Shown in pieces: positions 1-8,612 of a stretch of DNA of 64,000 nt. Where the stretch lies: positions 3,472,001 through 3,536,000 of the forward strand of contig NZ_CP136600.1 of assembly GCF_032911225.1 (NCBI RefSeq), given 5' to 3'. The notes under the pieces are model-generated. The model was not told the DNA's origin. It was given only the letters and a program-made list of their open reading frames with translations, and did no database searches. Position 1 is the stretch's first letter. Every line of letters starts with the position of its first letter. Source of the DNA: Thalassotalea fonticola. Lineage in GTDB: Bacteria > Pseudomonadota > Gammaproteobacteria > Enterobacterales > Alteromonadaceae. The position numbers were made by a program, and so were the translations under genes.

Positions 1-662
1 TCGTTTGACGCCTGTTTAAATGTGCCATCCTCTAAAGAAAAAACATGCTGAGCACGATTGGCCAGAACGTCGCTATGGGTAACCACAACGAGACCGGCAT
101 TATTTTCTTGGCAGCAGGAAAACAAAATATCGGCAATTTCTGTTGCGCTTCTTTGATCTAAATTTCCGGTGGGTTCGTCAGCGAAAATAAAGTTGGGTTC
201 AAAAACGAGCGCCCTTGCTATCGCCACTCGTTGCTGTTCACCGCCGCTGAGCTCACTGGGTTTATGATTGATGCGCTGGCTTAAACCAACCTTGTCTAAC
301 CAAGTCATGGCTTTTTTAAGCGCCTGTTTATCACCCCTTAACTTGAGTGGTAATGCCACATTATTAAGAGCTGTTAATTCAGGCAACAAGTGAAATTGTT
401 GAAAGATAAAGCCGATATCAGCTCTTAGAAAGTCTAAGGTTTTACTTTGTTTTCCTTTTACATATAGGCCTTGTCCGGTGGTTGGTTGCTCCAATCCCGA
501 CATTAACATCAGTAAACTTGATTTTCCGGCACCAGAAGGACCCGTAATGGCATAAGATTCACCCTGGACTATGGATAAATTGAGATCCTCGAAGAGAGTG
601 ACTTGTGAGTCGTTCATTTGAAACGACTGACTAATATTCTTTAATGCAATGTAGTTGGACAT
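1..662 (-). CDS. ABC transporter ATP-binding protein, LolD/YbbA type (partial)
   Basis: The gene starts at the ATG at 662 and reads out of the window, so its C-terminus is missing. It encodes the ATPase subunit of an inner-membrane ABC system of the LolD/YbbA/MacB class, which powers FtsX-fold permeases. The translation begins [14 protein letters not shown]. It shows the Walker A motif GPSGAGKSS (about residues 41-49), a Q-loop ([13 protein letters not shown]), the signature LSGGEQQR, a Walker B ending in DEPTGNLD and the switch histidine in VVVTHS. About 220 residues are visible, so little is lost. In E. coli ybbA lies beside tesA; here a secreted amidohydrolase is the divergent neighbour. 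The permease partner should lie just beyond the left edge. The family assignment is firm; the exact subfamily is not. Confidence 0.9.
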   Translation of the reverse strand, partial: MSNYIALKNISQSFQMNDSQVTLFEDLNLSIVQGESYAITGPSGAGKSSLLMLMSGLEQPTTGQGLYVKGKQSKTLDFLRADIGFIFQQFHLLPELTALNNVALPLKLRGDKQALKKAMTWLDKVGLSQRINHKPSELSGGEQQRVAIARALVFEPNFIFADEPTGNLDQRSATEIADILFSCCQENNAGLVVVTHSDVLANRAQHVFSLEDGTFKQASN

Positions 663-833
663 GGTTTTGACCTGTAAAACAATAATATGCTTTACCTTAA
701 AACGAAGGTTGTAAAATGAATGTGAAATAAAGCAGCTATTTCAAATTATTCTCGATAAATCTAAATGTTGTTTTTTATCTCGTTAAAATTTACTAAGATG
801 AATGCATCCTAATATTCATCCAGTAAACCTATT

Positions 834-2477
834 ATGTTTAAAATACTTATGTTTTCTACGTTAATGCTCGCGAGCACTATATCACTCAAAGCGTTCGCGC
901 AAACTATAGCGCTAACCAATATTAATGTGCTTGATGTTGCTACGTTAGAAATAGTGAAAAATCAAACGGTAGTTATTGAAGATAATAAAATTAAATTGGT
1001 AACCAGTAAGCGCAAACCTAAATTGAGTCAAGATGCCATCTCTATAGACATGAGTGGTAAATATATTATGCCGGGCTTAATTGATACACATGTGCATCAT
1101 GGAACTGAGCCTGACGCGGGAGATAACGATAAAATAACTCGCATGAGGTTACGTAATTTACTGCGAGGTGGTGTTACCTCTGTTCGTGATATGGGAGGAG
1201 ATGTTAGAGCATTAAGTTCACTAAAACGACGAGCAGAAATAGATATTATTCAATCTCCTGATATTTATTATTCAGTTATTATTGGTGGAGAAGAGTTTTT
1301 TTCAGATCCTCGCACTGTTGCTTCAGCGAAAGGGCGAGTGCCTGGCAATGTTGATTGGATGAGAGCCGTCGATGAAAACACTAACTTTGATGAAATCATG
1401 CTACGGGCTTTAGGTACTGGTGCTACAGGCATAAAAATATATGCCAAAGTACCAGCTAAAGTAATTGTAAAACTTAGTCAATCAGCCAAAAAGTATGGCT
1501 TAAAAGTTTGGTCTCATGTATTTGTTGGCCCGGCGCGTCCTATTGAAGCAGTAACTTCTGGCGTTGAAACCATTTCTCATGCAGCCGATTTTTCAGCTGA
1601 GGTTATTGATAATTTTTATGAATTACGCCGAAAGGGCGAAAACATCACTGACCAACAACAAAAAGAATCGTTTGAATTATCCCGGTACCAAAGTCTAATT
1701 GCACAAATGAAAAAACACGGCACTATATTAGATGCGACTATGACCGTTTTTGAACAAAGACAAGAAGCACGCGGCGAACGTGGCACTCTAATGCATCAGT
1801 GGAGTAAAACGTTTACAAAACTTGCCTATGAAAATGGGGTACAAGTTTCTGCAGGCACCGATGGCGCAAGTGATTATTTCAACATGGATTATCCATTGGT
1901 GCATCATGAAATGCAGTTGTTAGTGAATGATGCCGGATTATCACCATTAGCAGCCATACAAGCTGCAACCTTGCACGGTGCTGAGGTCATTGGAATTGCT
2001 GAGCAATACGGAGAAGTAGTGGCAGGGAAAGTTGCCAATTTGGTTATTTTAAATGAAGATCCTACTGATGATATTAAAAAAACATTAGATATTGCTCATG
2101 TAATTAAAAATGGCGAATTTGTCTATTTAGGTGAAAACTCAAAGCTTCCGTTCTCAAGTGCTAAAGCTATTGGTGATACATTATGGTTATCAGGTCAGTT
2201 AGGTAACTTACCATCTACCATGACTTTAGCCAGTAAGACTATTGAAGGGCAAATGACACAAACCATGAAAAATATTGGTGTGTTATTGCAGGAACATAAC
2301 CTGGATTATGAAGATATTGCTAAATGTACTTTGATGCTGGCAGATATTAATGAATGGCAAGCAGCGAATAAAGCTTACACGCCATTCTTTACATCCTTGC
2401 CTGCCCGTAGTGCTTTTGCCGCTTCAGGGCTAGCTTTAGGTGCTAAAGTTGAGGTGGAATGCGTAGCGAAGCTATAA
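834..2477 (+). CDS. Secreted amidohydrolase fused to a C-terminal RidA (YjgF) domain
   Basis: This is a 547-residue two-domain protein. Residues 1-22 look like a Sec signal peptide (hydrophobic core, then AFA before Gln), so it probably acts in the periplasm. Residues about 23-430 are a metal-dependent amidohydrolase of the imidazolonepropionase/prolidase-like group: the HVH metal motif is at 86-88 in PGLIDTHVHHG, a Lys candidate lies in GIKIYAK, His in WSHVF and ISHAAD, and Asp in SAGTDGAS. From about residue 437 a complete RidA domain follows, keeping the Arg of PARSAF and the Glu of VEVEC that correspond to the imine-binding Arg105 and Glu120 of E. coli RidA. RidA domains hydrolyse reactive enamines and imines, so the fusion may process an unstable amine released by the first domain (inference). 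The substrate is unknown. No good Shine-Dalgarno precedes the start. Confidence 0.85.
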   Translation: MFKILMFSTLMLASTISLKAFAQTIALTNINVLDVATLEIVKNQTVVIEDNKIKLVTSKRKPKLSQDAISIDMSGKYIMPGLIDTHVHHGTEPDAGDNDKITRMRLRNLLRGGVTSVRDMGGDVRALSSLKRRAEIDIIQSPDIYYSVIIGGEEFFSDPRTVASAKGRVPGNVDWMRAVDENTNFDEIMLRALGTGATGIKIYAKVPAKVIVKLSQSAKKYGLKVWSHVFVGPARPIEAVTSGVETISHAADFSAEVIDNFYELRRKGENITDQQQKESFELSRYQSLIAQMKKHGTILDATMTVFEQRQEARGERGTLMHQWSKTFTKLAYENGVQVSAGTDGASDYFNMDYPLVHHEMQLLVNDAGLSPLAAIQAATLHGAEVIGIAEQYGEVVAGKVANLVILNEDPTDDIKKTLDIAHVIKNGEFVYLGENSKLPFSSAKAIGDTLWLSGQLGNLPSTMTLASKTIEGQMTQTMKNIGVLLQEHNLDYEDIAKCTLMLADINEWQAANKAYTPFFTSLPARSAFAASGLALGAKVEVECVAKL

Positions 2478-2540
2478 ATAATTGATTACACACTCGGCAT
2501 TTATAGGCCGATTACATAAAAGTTAATGGAGAACGAATTA

Positions 2541-3563
2541 ATGCAAACCAAAACCCCAAGAAACTTTTTTAAAGCTCTGGCTGTTGGCGCGCCAAAACCA
2601 TATCAGGAGTTACCTACGCGCTTGGAGCGAATGATTCACTTTTTTCCGCCACAGATTGAAAAAATGCGCAACAAAGTGCCGGAAATGGCAAAAAATGTTG
2701 ATGTGATTTTAGGTAATTTGGAAGATGCGATACCCGCTGACTCGAAAGAGGCTGCACGCGCAGGCTTGATAGAAGTCGCCCAAAGTACCGATTTTGGCTC
2801 TACTGGTTTGTGGGTACGTATTAACTGCTTAAACTCACCATGGGGCTTAGAGGACATTACAGAGTTGATGAATGCTATTGGCGATAAGTTAGACGTGATT
2901 ATGTTGCCAAAAGTAGATGGCGCCTGGGATGTTCATTACTTAGATCAACTCTTAGCCCAATTAGAAGCTAGAAATAATATTAAAAAACCGGTGTTAATTC
3001 ACGCTATTTTAGAAACGGCAGAAGGTGTGAAAAACGTCGAAGACATTGCTGCTGCTAGTCCTCGCATGCACGGTATGAGTCTTGGCCCAGCTGATTTGGC
3101 CGCTTCACGCGGAATGAAAACCACTCGTGTAGGTGGTGGTCATCCTTTTTATGGCATGTTGGCTGATCCAACTGCAGATGGTGCTGATCGCGCATTCTTC
3201 CAACAAGATCCATGGCATTACACCATAGCCAAAATGGTCGATGCGTGTATGGCCAATGGAATCAAGCCTTTTTATGGTCCCTTTGGTGACTTCTCAGATA
3301 ATGATGCCTGTCGAGCGCAATTTCGAAATGCCTTTTTATTAGGCTGCATGGGTGCTTGGTCTTTGCATCCAAAACAAATTGAAATCGCCAAAGAGGTGTT
3401 TTCACCAGACCCTGAAGAAGTAGTTTTTGCTAAACGTATACTTGAAGCCATGCCAGATGGCACGGGTGCAGTAATGATTGACGGTAAAATGCAAGACGAT
3501 GCTACTTGGAAGCAAGCCAAGGTTATTGTTGATTTAGCAAAACTTGTTGATGAAAAGGGTTAA
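2541..3563 (+). CDS. HpcH/HpaI family CoA-ester lyase, malyl-CoA/beta-methylmalyl-CoA lyase-like
   Basis: The protein belongs to the citrate-lyase-beta/malyl-CoA lyase TIM-barrel family. It most resembles L-malyl-CoA/beta-methylmalyl-CoA lyase (Mcl1), which reversibly splits (methyl)malyl-CoA into glyoxylate and acetyl- or propionyl-CoA. Visible motifs are NLEDAIP (Mg-binding Glu and Asp), [35 protein letters not shown] and [11 protein letters not shown], all shared with Mcl1. The frame is open from an ATG at 2526, but GGAG at 2528-2531 sits nine bases before the ATG at 2541, so the start was placed there (340 residues, beginning [10 protein letters not shown]). It follows the amidohydrolase by 63 bp on the same strand and could be cotranscribed. 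No other 3-hydroxypropionate or ethylmalonyl-CoA pathway gene is in the window, so the in vivo substrate is uncertain. Confidence 0.85.
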   Translation: MQTKTPRNFFKALAVGAPKPYQELPTRLERMIHFFPPQIEKMRNKVPEMAKNVDVILGNLEDAIPADSKEAARAGLIEVAQSTDFGSTGLWVRINCLNSPWGLEDITELMNAIGDKLDVIMLPKVDGAWDVHYLDQLLAQLEARNNIKKPVLIHAILETAEGVKNVEDIAAASPRMHGMSLGPADLAASRGMKTTRVGGGHPFYGMLADPTADGADRAFFQQDPWHYTIAKMVDACMANGIKPFYGPFGDFSDNDACRAQFRNAFLLGCMGAWSLHPKQIEIAKEVFSPDPEEVVFAKRILEAMPDGTGAVMIDGKMQDDATWKQAKVIVDLAKLVDEKG

Positions 3564-3602
3564 TACCAACCAGCATAAATATCTGATCATTTTGATTGGT
3601 AT
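3563..3602. repeat. Small palindromic intergenic repeat (ATACCAA ... TTGGTAT)
   Basis: ATACCAA at 3563-3569 faces TTGGTAT at 3596-3602, and the flanking GGTTA and AACC extend the inverted repeat with a one-base bulge. It overlaps the lyase stop codon and lies between two convergent genes. It has no U-tract and looks like a short dispersed palindrome rather than a terminator. Confidence 0.5.
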
Positions 3603-3613
3603 AACCTAAATAG

Positions 3614-3649
3614 AAAAAAGAAATATAAAGCGAGGTGTCAACTCGCTTT
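3614..3649 (-). terminator. Probable terminator of the RND efflux operon
   Basis: AAAGCGAG (3627-3634) and CTCGCTTT (3642-3649) form a perfect 8-bp stem with a 7-base loop. On the minus strand it is followed by a U-rich stretch. The stem overlaps the last codons and stop of the RND permease. Confidence 0.55.
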
Positions 3650-6600
3650 AACTTTATAAAAACTGCAATAAAGTACGGGTACAACGCCAAGGGTTAAAAT
3701 AGTGCCGATACCCAAGCCAAATGCGATGACGTTAGCCATGCCGTAAAACATCGCATCGTTACCAATAATTAATGGCAGTAGTCCCATCACAGTGGTGATA
3801 GTTGTCATCGTAATAGGACGCAAACGAGTTAAACAAGCATCAATAACAGCTTGATAATCACTTTTACCTTCTGATATCTCTATCTTTATCCGGTCAATTA
3901 AGACTATGGCATTATTGATAATAATACCGGCTAAGCTATATAAACCAAGGGTTACCATAAACCCAAATGGCGCTTGCATTATTTGCAAGCCGATAACGGC
4001 ACCGATAAAAGACAGTGGAATGGTTAAGGTGATCACCGCTGCTTTTCTAAATGAATTAAACTGGGCAACGAGTAAGATAAGGATAAACCCCAACACCATT
4101 GGCATGCTTGCGCTTAACGCTTTTTGAGCATCTTGTGAGTCAATAATTACCCCGCCATATTCAATGCTATGATTGACAGGAAGGTCAGCTCTTAAGGCGT
4201 TTATTTTATCATCAATCAGTAATTTCAGATCCTCTGCGGCAACCCTAGTATTACGCGCTTCAACACTAATGGTGGTGAACATATCCTCATGTTGAATCAC
4301 TGAAAATTGATTGATTGGTGCTAACGTAGCCACTTGAAATAAAGGAATTGCTTTGCCTGTTTTTTCAGAATAAATATTAAGCGTTCTTAGCCGATCAAGA
4401 TTGTATCGCTCGGCTTCTTGTGCGCGAAATACTACAGGGATAATCTCATCATCCTCTCTGAATTCGGTAATTTGTGCGCCGGAAAAATAGGCTTCAAGTG
4501 CTTGCGCAATGTCATTAGAGCTTAAGCCCGCACGCTTTGCGCGATGTTGATCAATTTGCACATCAATTTTAGTGATTAAGTTTTCCCAATCATTTCTTAC
4601 GTCAACAGTGTCAGGTTGTTGATGTAACACGTCCATGATTTGTTGGGCTTTTCTGTAAATAACGTTTTTGTCAGGCCCTTTTACTTGGATCTTAATCGTA
4701 CTGGAGTCAGACGGCCCTAAAAACATTTTCTTTACCCGCGCCGATACATTCACAAAAGTATGTTCTAGGCGAGTATCCAATTCAGCCACTTTTGCCGTTA
4801 CATCAGTATGCTCTGCAACATTTAACACAATGAAGCCTTTATTTGCTGCTGGATCTTCCGGATTAAGTGATAACACAAATCTTGGACCACTAAAGCCAAC
4901 ATAACCTGAATAGCTTTCGATAAATTCAAGATCAGGGGCTGTATTTAGCCAAGTGAATATATCTCGCATTTGCCGATCAGTTTCTTTTGAGGAGGTACCA
5001 TTAGGTAAATCGATGTTCACTACAATTTGGGTACGGTCGGAATCTGGAAAGAACTGTTTGGCGACAAACTGCATGCTAAATATCGAAGCAATAAATAAGG
5101 CCAACATTACAGTCATAAACAGTGCTTTATGAGTTAAAACCCAATGCAAAAACCGTTCATAACCTTGATATATATTATCCATTAACTTACTTGGAGACGC
5201 CCCAGTACTGGTTAACTGTTGAGTTTGATTACTTTCATGTTTAATGAAGAAATAACAAAGTAGTGGGGTAACACATAAAGCTAATACCCAACTGGTTAAC
5301 AAGGTAATTAATATTACTAATGAAACTGAACGAGTAAATTCACCGGCTACATGTTCGGCCAACATTAGCGGTAAAAAGAATAAAATAGTGGTCGCAGATG
5401 AGCTCAGTAAAGGTATGGCTAATTCTTTGCTACCTTGTAACATTGCATCGTATCGCTTGATGCCTAATTCTAATCGACGCTTAAAGTCTTCTGCGATGAC
5501 AATACCATTATCAACTAACAAGCCTAGTGATATGATCAAAGTCGCTAAACTCATGCGCTCTAATTTCATCTCAGTAAATTGCATAATTGACAGCGTAGCT
5601 AACATAACAAAAGGCACAATTGCACCGACGATCAGACCAGTTCTGAGGCCTAAAAATACAATAACCACCACCAGAACAATAGCCAGAGTTTGTATTACAT
5701 TGCTAGAAACACCGTTAATGGTTTTTTCAACTTGCTCAGCTTGAAACGTGGCAACATCAAGTTGGTAGCCAATCGGTAATGTCGCCGTAATTTGCTCAAC
5801 ATGTTTCATAAAGCGGGGTGCATATTCTAAAATATTGTTATCGGCTAGCATTGATGTAGCGAAGAATATTGCCGGTTGACCGTTGAAATAGGCCAACTTA
5901 TCGGGCGGATCAATAAAGTCTCTACGCAGTGTCGCGATGTCTTTTAAAGTTATATAGTTTTCACTGTTTGGAATGCTAATTTGGGTGTTGGCGATATCTT
6001 CAAACTTAATAAAGTTGCCCGATGGTTCGATAATAAAGCTTCTTGCTCCAGTGTCTATTTGCCCACCAGATTGAATTATATTTTGGTTGCGCAGTTCGTT
6101 AATTATTGTTGTTGGCGCAATACCTAGCTGAGAAAGCTTTGTATTGGAAATTTCAATAAAGATTCGTTCGGCTCTGCGGCCCATAATATCGATTTTCTTG
6201 GTGCCTGTTACAGCATATAATGTATCTCTTATATGTTGAGCGATATCATACATTTTCCCCATATCAAAACCATCAGCCGTAAGGGCCAGAGTAATGACCG
6301 AAACATCACCAAATTGATCATTAACAAATGGCAGAGAAGCCCCTTGTGGCATATTTGCATGGGCAGCTGCGGTTTTATTACGCAAGTCTTGCCATATTTC
6401 ATCAAGATTAAAATACTTGTCGTAAACTTTTACGTGTATGGTAGACAGTCCTGTAGAAGAGGTTGATCTAATTTCTTTTACCTCTGCAATTTTACGAATT
6501 TCTTCTTCAAGCTTTTTGGTAATGAGCTGTTCTACCCGATCAGGTGCCATACCTGGGAATGCAGTACTTACGATAGCTTCTCGTATGGTGATAGTAGGGT

Positions 6601-6712
6601 CTTCTTGCGCTGGCAGGGTAAAGTAAGCAAATACGCCGTTAATCAATAATAAACCTACGACGAGTAGAACCGTTTTACGATAATTAAAAGCGATTTCAGT
6701 AAAGTTCATCAT
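3638..6712 (-). CDS. RND efflux transporter permease (HAE1 type)
   Basis: This is the inner-membrane pump of a tripartite drug efflux system that uses the proton gradient to expel hydrophobic compounds. At 1024 residues it has the full AcrB-family length: TM1 near residues 13-33, a large periplasmic loop, TM2-6 near 335-500, a second periplasmic loop, and TM8-12 at the end. The TM4 motif reads GLLVDNGIVIAED: Asp401 is present, but the second aspartate of AcrB (Asp408) is Asn402, a variant seen in some RND subgroups. An AGGGG sequence lies two bases before the first ATG and five before the second (6709), so translation may start at the second. It is 7 bp downstream of its adaptor gene. No outer-membrane TolC gene is adjacent, so a channel encoded elsewhere is expected. 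Confidence 0.93.
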   Translation of the reverse strand: MMNFTEIAFNYRKTVLLVVGLLLINGVFAYFTLPAQEDPTITIREAIVSTAFPGMAPDRVEQLITKKLEEEIRKIAEVKEIRSTSSTGLSTIHVKVYDKYFNLDEIWQDLRNKTAAAHANMPQGASLPFVNDQFGDVSVITLALTADGFDMGKMYDIAQHIRDTLYAVTGTKKIDIMGRRAERIFIEISNTKLSQLGIAPTTIINELRNQNIIQSGGQIDTGARSFIIEPSGNFIKFEDIANTQISIPNSENYITLKDIATLRRDFIDPPDKLAYFNGQPAIFFATSMLADNNILEYAPRFMKHVEQITATLPIGYQLDVATFQAEQVEKTINGVSSNVIQTLAIVLVVVIVFLGLRTGLIVGAIVPFVMLATLSIMQFTEMKLERMSLATLIISLGLLVDNGIVIAEDFKRRLELGIKRYDAMLQGSKELAIPLLSSSATTILFFLPLMLAEHVAGEFTRSVSLVILITLLTSWVLALCVTPLLCYFFIKHESNQTQQLTSTGASPSKLMDNIYQGYERFLHWVLTHKALFMTVMLALFIASIFSMQFVAKQFFPDSDRTQIVVNIDLPNGTSSKETDRQMRDIFTWLNTAPDLEFIESYSGYVGFSGPRFVLSLNPEDPAANKGFIVLNVAEHTDVTAKVAELDTRLEHTFVNVSARVKKMFLGPSDSSTIKIQVKGPDKNVIYRKAQQIMDVLHQQPDTVDVRNDWENLITKIDVQIDQHRAKRAGLSSNDIAQALEAYFSGAQITEFREDDEIIPVVFRAQEAERYNLDRLRTLNIYSEKTGKAIPLFQVATLAPINQFSVIQHEDMFTTISVEARNTRVAAEDLKLLIDDKINALRADLPVNHSIEYGGVIIDSQDAQKALSASMPMVLGFILILLVAQFNSFRKAAVITLTIPLSFIGAVIGLQIMQAPFGFMVTLGLYSLAGIIINNAIVLIDRIKIEISEGKSDYQAVIDACLTRLRPITMTTITTVMGLLPLIIGNDAMFYGMANVIAFGLGIGTILTLGVVPVLYCSFYKVKAS

Positions 6713-6719
6713 AACCCCT

Positions 6720-7820
6720 TTAATTAAACCGCTGTGTAGAGTTGTCTAATAGAGTTACCTGCTGACCATCACGCAAAAAAGCAACGCCGGCGGTAGCTAT
6801 TATTTCTCCATCAGATAAGCCACTTGATAAATAGACTAAGTTATTAAGAATATTTTCCGTCTGCACTTGACGTAAACGAACAACACTGGCCTCAATATCA
6901 TAGACAAAGACATAAGATTTTTGATCTAAGCCAGCACGTAATGCGGTCATGGGAACAGCAATCGTTTTGCCTTTGTAGCCAGTACGCCCGATACCATCAA
7001 AAACAAAATCGACCTCAGCGGTCATTCCTGCACGTAACTTATTATTGGTTTCGGCCAAAATTACCGTAACAGGAAAGGCATTCGCTGATTGTGCACGAGT
7101 ACCAATTTCGTTGATACGGCCCTGCATCGTGACACCAGTTAACACTGGAAAACGAATAGCCAAGAATGTGTCTTGTTTTAACTCTTGAATTAGGGTTTCG
7201 GGGACGAGCACTTCAATTTCAAAACCATGATTACCTTCAACTTCGAAAGCGGCTTGGCCAGCGCCAATTTGTTGAGAGGGCTCAATTAAACGCTTGGTAA
7301 TAACGCCATCATAAGGCGCGAGAAGGGTACTGTCTTGCAAGTTCTTATTGGCAATGTCAACCTGTGCTTGGGCGACACCTACGGCACTTTTATTTGAATC
7401 ATAAGTGGCTTTGGCATTATCAAACCCAGATTGCGAGACTAACCCTTGCTTCACCAATTTGTCATAACGTTCAAATGTGTTTTTAGCTTCAGCCATTGCC
7501 GCATTTGCTTTATCTAACTGAGCTTGTGCTGATTGTAAGCTGAGATCAAAGCTGCGATGGTTTAATTGCGCTAGTACCTGACCAGCTATTACTATTTCAC
7601 CAAGTTGAACCTCAACTGTTTCTACTTTACCAATTACTTCAAAGCTTAAATTGGTTGCTTCAACGGGAGCAACGACTCCTGATAAAGTGCGTAACTGTTT
7701 TAAATTAGTCTCTGAAACTTTACTCCAAGCAATCGGACGAATAGCCTTTTCTGTGACAACGGCTTGCTCATTACAGCCCAGTAAAACTGAGGCTAACAGG
7801 ATAGTTAATAAAATACGCAT
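6720..7820 (-). CDS. RND efflux periplasmic adaptor (membrane fusion lipoprotein)
   Basis: This HlyD/AcrA-family adaptor bridges the RND permease and an outer-membrane channel. The 366-residue protein starts with a lipoprotein signal, MRILLTILLASVLLGCNEQ, with the lipobox LLGC and Cys16 as lipid anchor. A barrel-sandwich half (TNLSFEVIGKVETVEVQLG), an alpha-helical hairpin (about residues 95-155), the second lipoyl half (LAPYDGVITKRLIEPSQQIGAG) and a beta-barrel domain follow in the usual order. GGAA precedes the ATG. It is the first gene of the pump operon, and its promoter contains the palindromes described separately. Confidence in the family is high; the substrate is unknown. Confidence 0.93.
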   Translation of the reverse strand: MRILLTILLASVLLGCNEQAVVTEKAIRPIAWSKVSETNLKQLRTLSGVVAPVEATNLSFEVIGKVETVEVQLGEIVIAGQVLAQLNHRSFDLSLQSAQAQLDKANAAMAEAKNTFERYDKLVKQGLVSQSGFDNAKATYDSNKSAVGVAQAQVDIANKNLQDSTLLAPYDGVITKRLIEPSQQIGAGQAAFEVEGNHGFEIEVLVPETLIQELKQDTFLAIRFPVLTGVTMQGRINEIGTRAQSANAFPVTVILAETNNKLRAGMTAEVDFVFDGIGRTGYKGKTIAVPMTALRAGLDQKSYVFVYDIEASVVRLRQVQTENILNNLVYLSSGLSDGEIIATAGVAFLRDGQQVTLLDNSTQRFN

Positions 7821-7880
7821 AATAATTCCAATGATGAAGGCTACTAATGAGTTAAGTAAATAAACCCGAATAAGTAAATT

Positions 7881-7921
7881 GGTACTGCCAAGTACCGCGT
7901 ATTCTGGTACTATGTAGTACC
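7881..7921. promoter_or_regulatory. Twin TetR operators, GGTACT-N4-AGTACC
   Basis: Two perfect inverted repeats of the form GGTACT-N4-AGTACC lie at 7881-7896 and 7906-7921, 25 bp centre to centre, in the divergent gap between the adaptor and tetR. One sits between the -35 and -10 of the pump promoter, the other over its start region. They are the expected sites for the adjacent TetR repressor. Confidence 0.8.
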
Positions 7922-7929
7922 AATGTCAA
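7901..7929 (-). promoter_or_regulatory. Sigma-70 promoter of the RND pump operon
   Basis: On the minus strand TTGACA (7929-7924), a 17-base spacer and CAGAAT (7906-7901) form a good sigma-70 promoter. The spacer is almost entirely the second GGTACT-N4-AGTACC operator, so repressor binding would block polymerase directly. Confidence 0.7.
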
Positions 7930-7957
7930 CAAATATTATAAAAGTGTTAATGCAATA

Positions 7958-8578
7958 ATGCTAAATTGTGAACAAAAACATAAAAATGGATTAAGTGCGC
8001 GTGGGCAATTAATACTCGCTGCAGCGCAAAAATTATTTCTCAAACATGGTTTTGATGAAACGTCTCTTGAAATGATCATCAGTGAAGCTGGTGGTTCGCG
8101 GCGTTCTATTTACAATGAATTCAATAATAAGCAAGGCTTGTTGATGGCGGTTATGCAGCAGCAAGTTGCGATTCAGATAGATACTATTGCTGCTATCAAA
8201 TATGATCTAGAGCCGAGTGCTGCACTAAAAGAAGTTGTAGTACGGTTTGTACAAGGGATGTTATCTGAAACTCTGGTCTCGTTGTTTAGATTAGTAACTC
8301 AAGTTGTGCCAAAAATCCCCGAAGTTGGCCAGCTTATTTATGAGCGAGGGCCTTTAAAAGGATGCACTCCACTAGCAGATTACTTAGCCTACCTAAATAA
8401 GCAAGGCACATTGGTAATTGACGACTGCAGTTTTGCCGCTCAAATGCTAATTGAAATGTCTAAAGGAGGTTTACACCTTAAGGCGATATTAATGCCCAGT
8501 GTAAAAATAACCGATGACGAAATTGTTCAGCATATTGATCGCACAGTAGACTTATTTATGAAAGCTTACCAACCATAA
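7958..8578 (+). CDS. TetR/AcrR family transcriptional repressor of the RND pump
   Basis: The 206-residue protein has the TetR N-terminal helix-turn-helix at about residues 14-60 (ILAAAQKLFLKHGFDETSLE, then SRRSIYNEFNNKQGLL) and a variable ligand-binding C-terminal half. It is divergently transcribed from the efflux adaptor, the usual arrangement of local repressors of RND pumps. The gap between the two holds the paired palindromes, so it probably represses the pump and itself until an efflux substrate binds (inference from family and context). Translation starts at the ATG at 7958; the earlier ATG at 7950 is closed at once by TAA. Its 3' end converges on the esterase gene. Confidence 0.9.
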   Translation: MLNCEQKHKNGLSARGQLILAAAQKLFLKHGFDETSLEMIISEAGGSRRSIYNEFNNKQGLLMAVMQQQVAIQIDTIAAIKYDLEPSAALKEVVVRFVQGMLSETLVSLFRLVTQVVPKIPEVGQLIYERGPLKGCTPLADYLAYLNKQGTLVIDDCSFAAQMLIEMSKGGLHLKAILMPSVKITDDEIVQHIDRTVDLFMKAYQP

Positions 8579-8612
8579 GCAAATAAAAGTATAAGTACAA
8601 ATTAGTACTAAG

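Noticed and set aside
7950..7957. Earlier ATG as start of tetR
   Set aside because: ATG at 7950 is followed by CAA and TAA, so it cannot start the gene.
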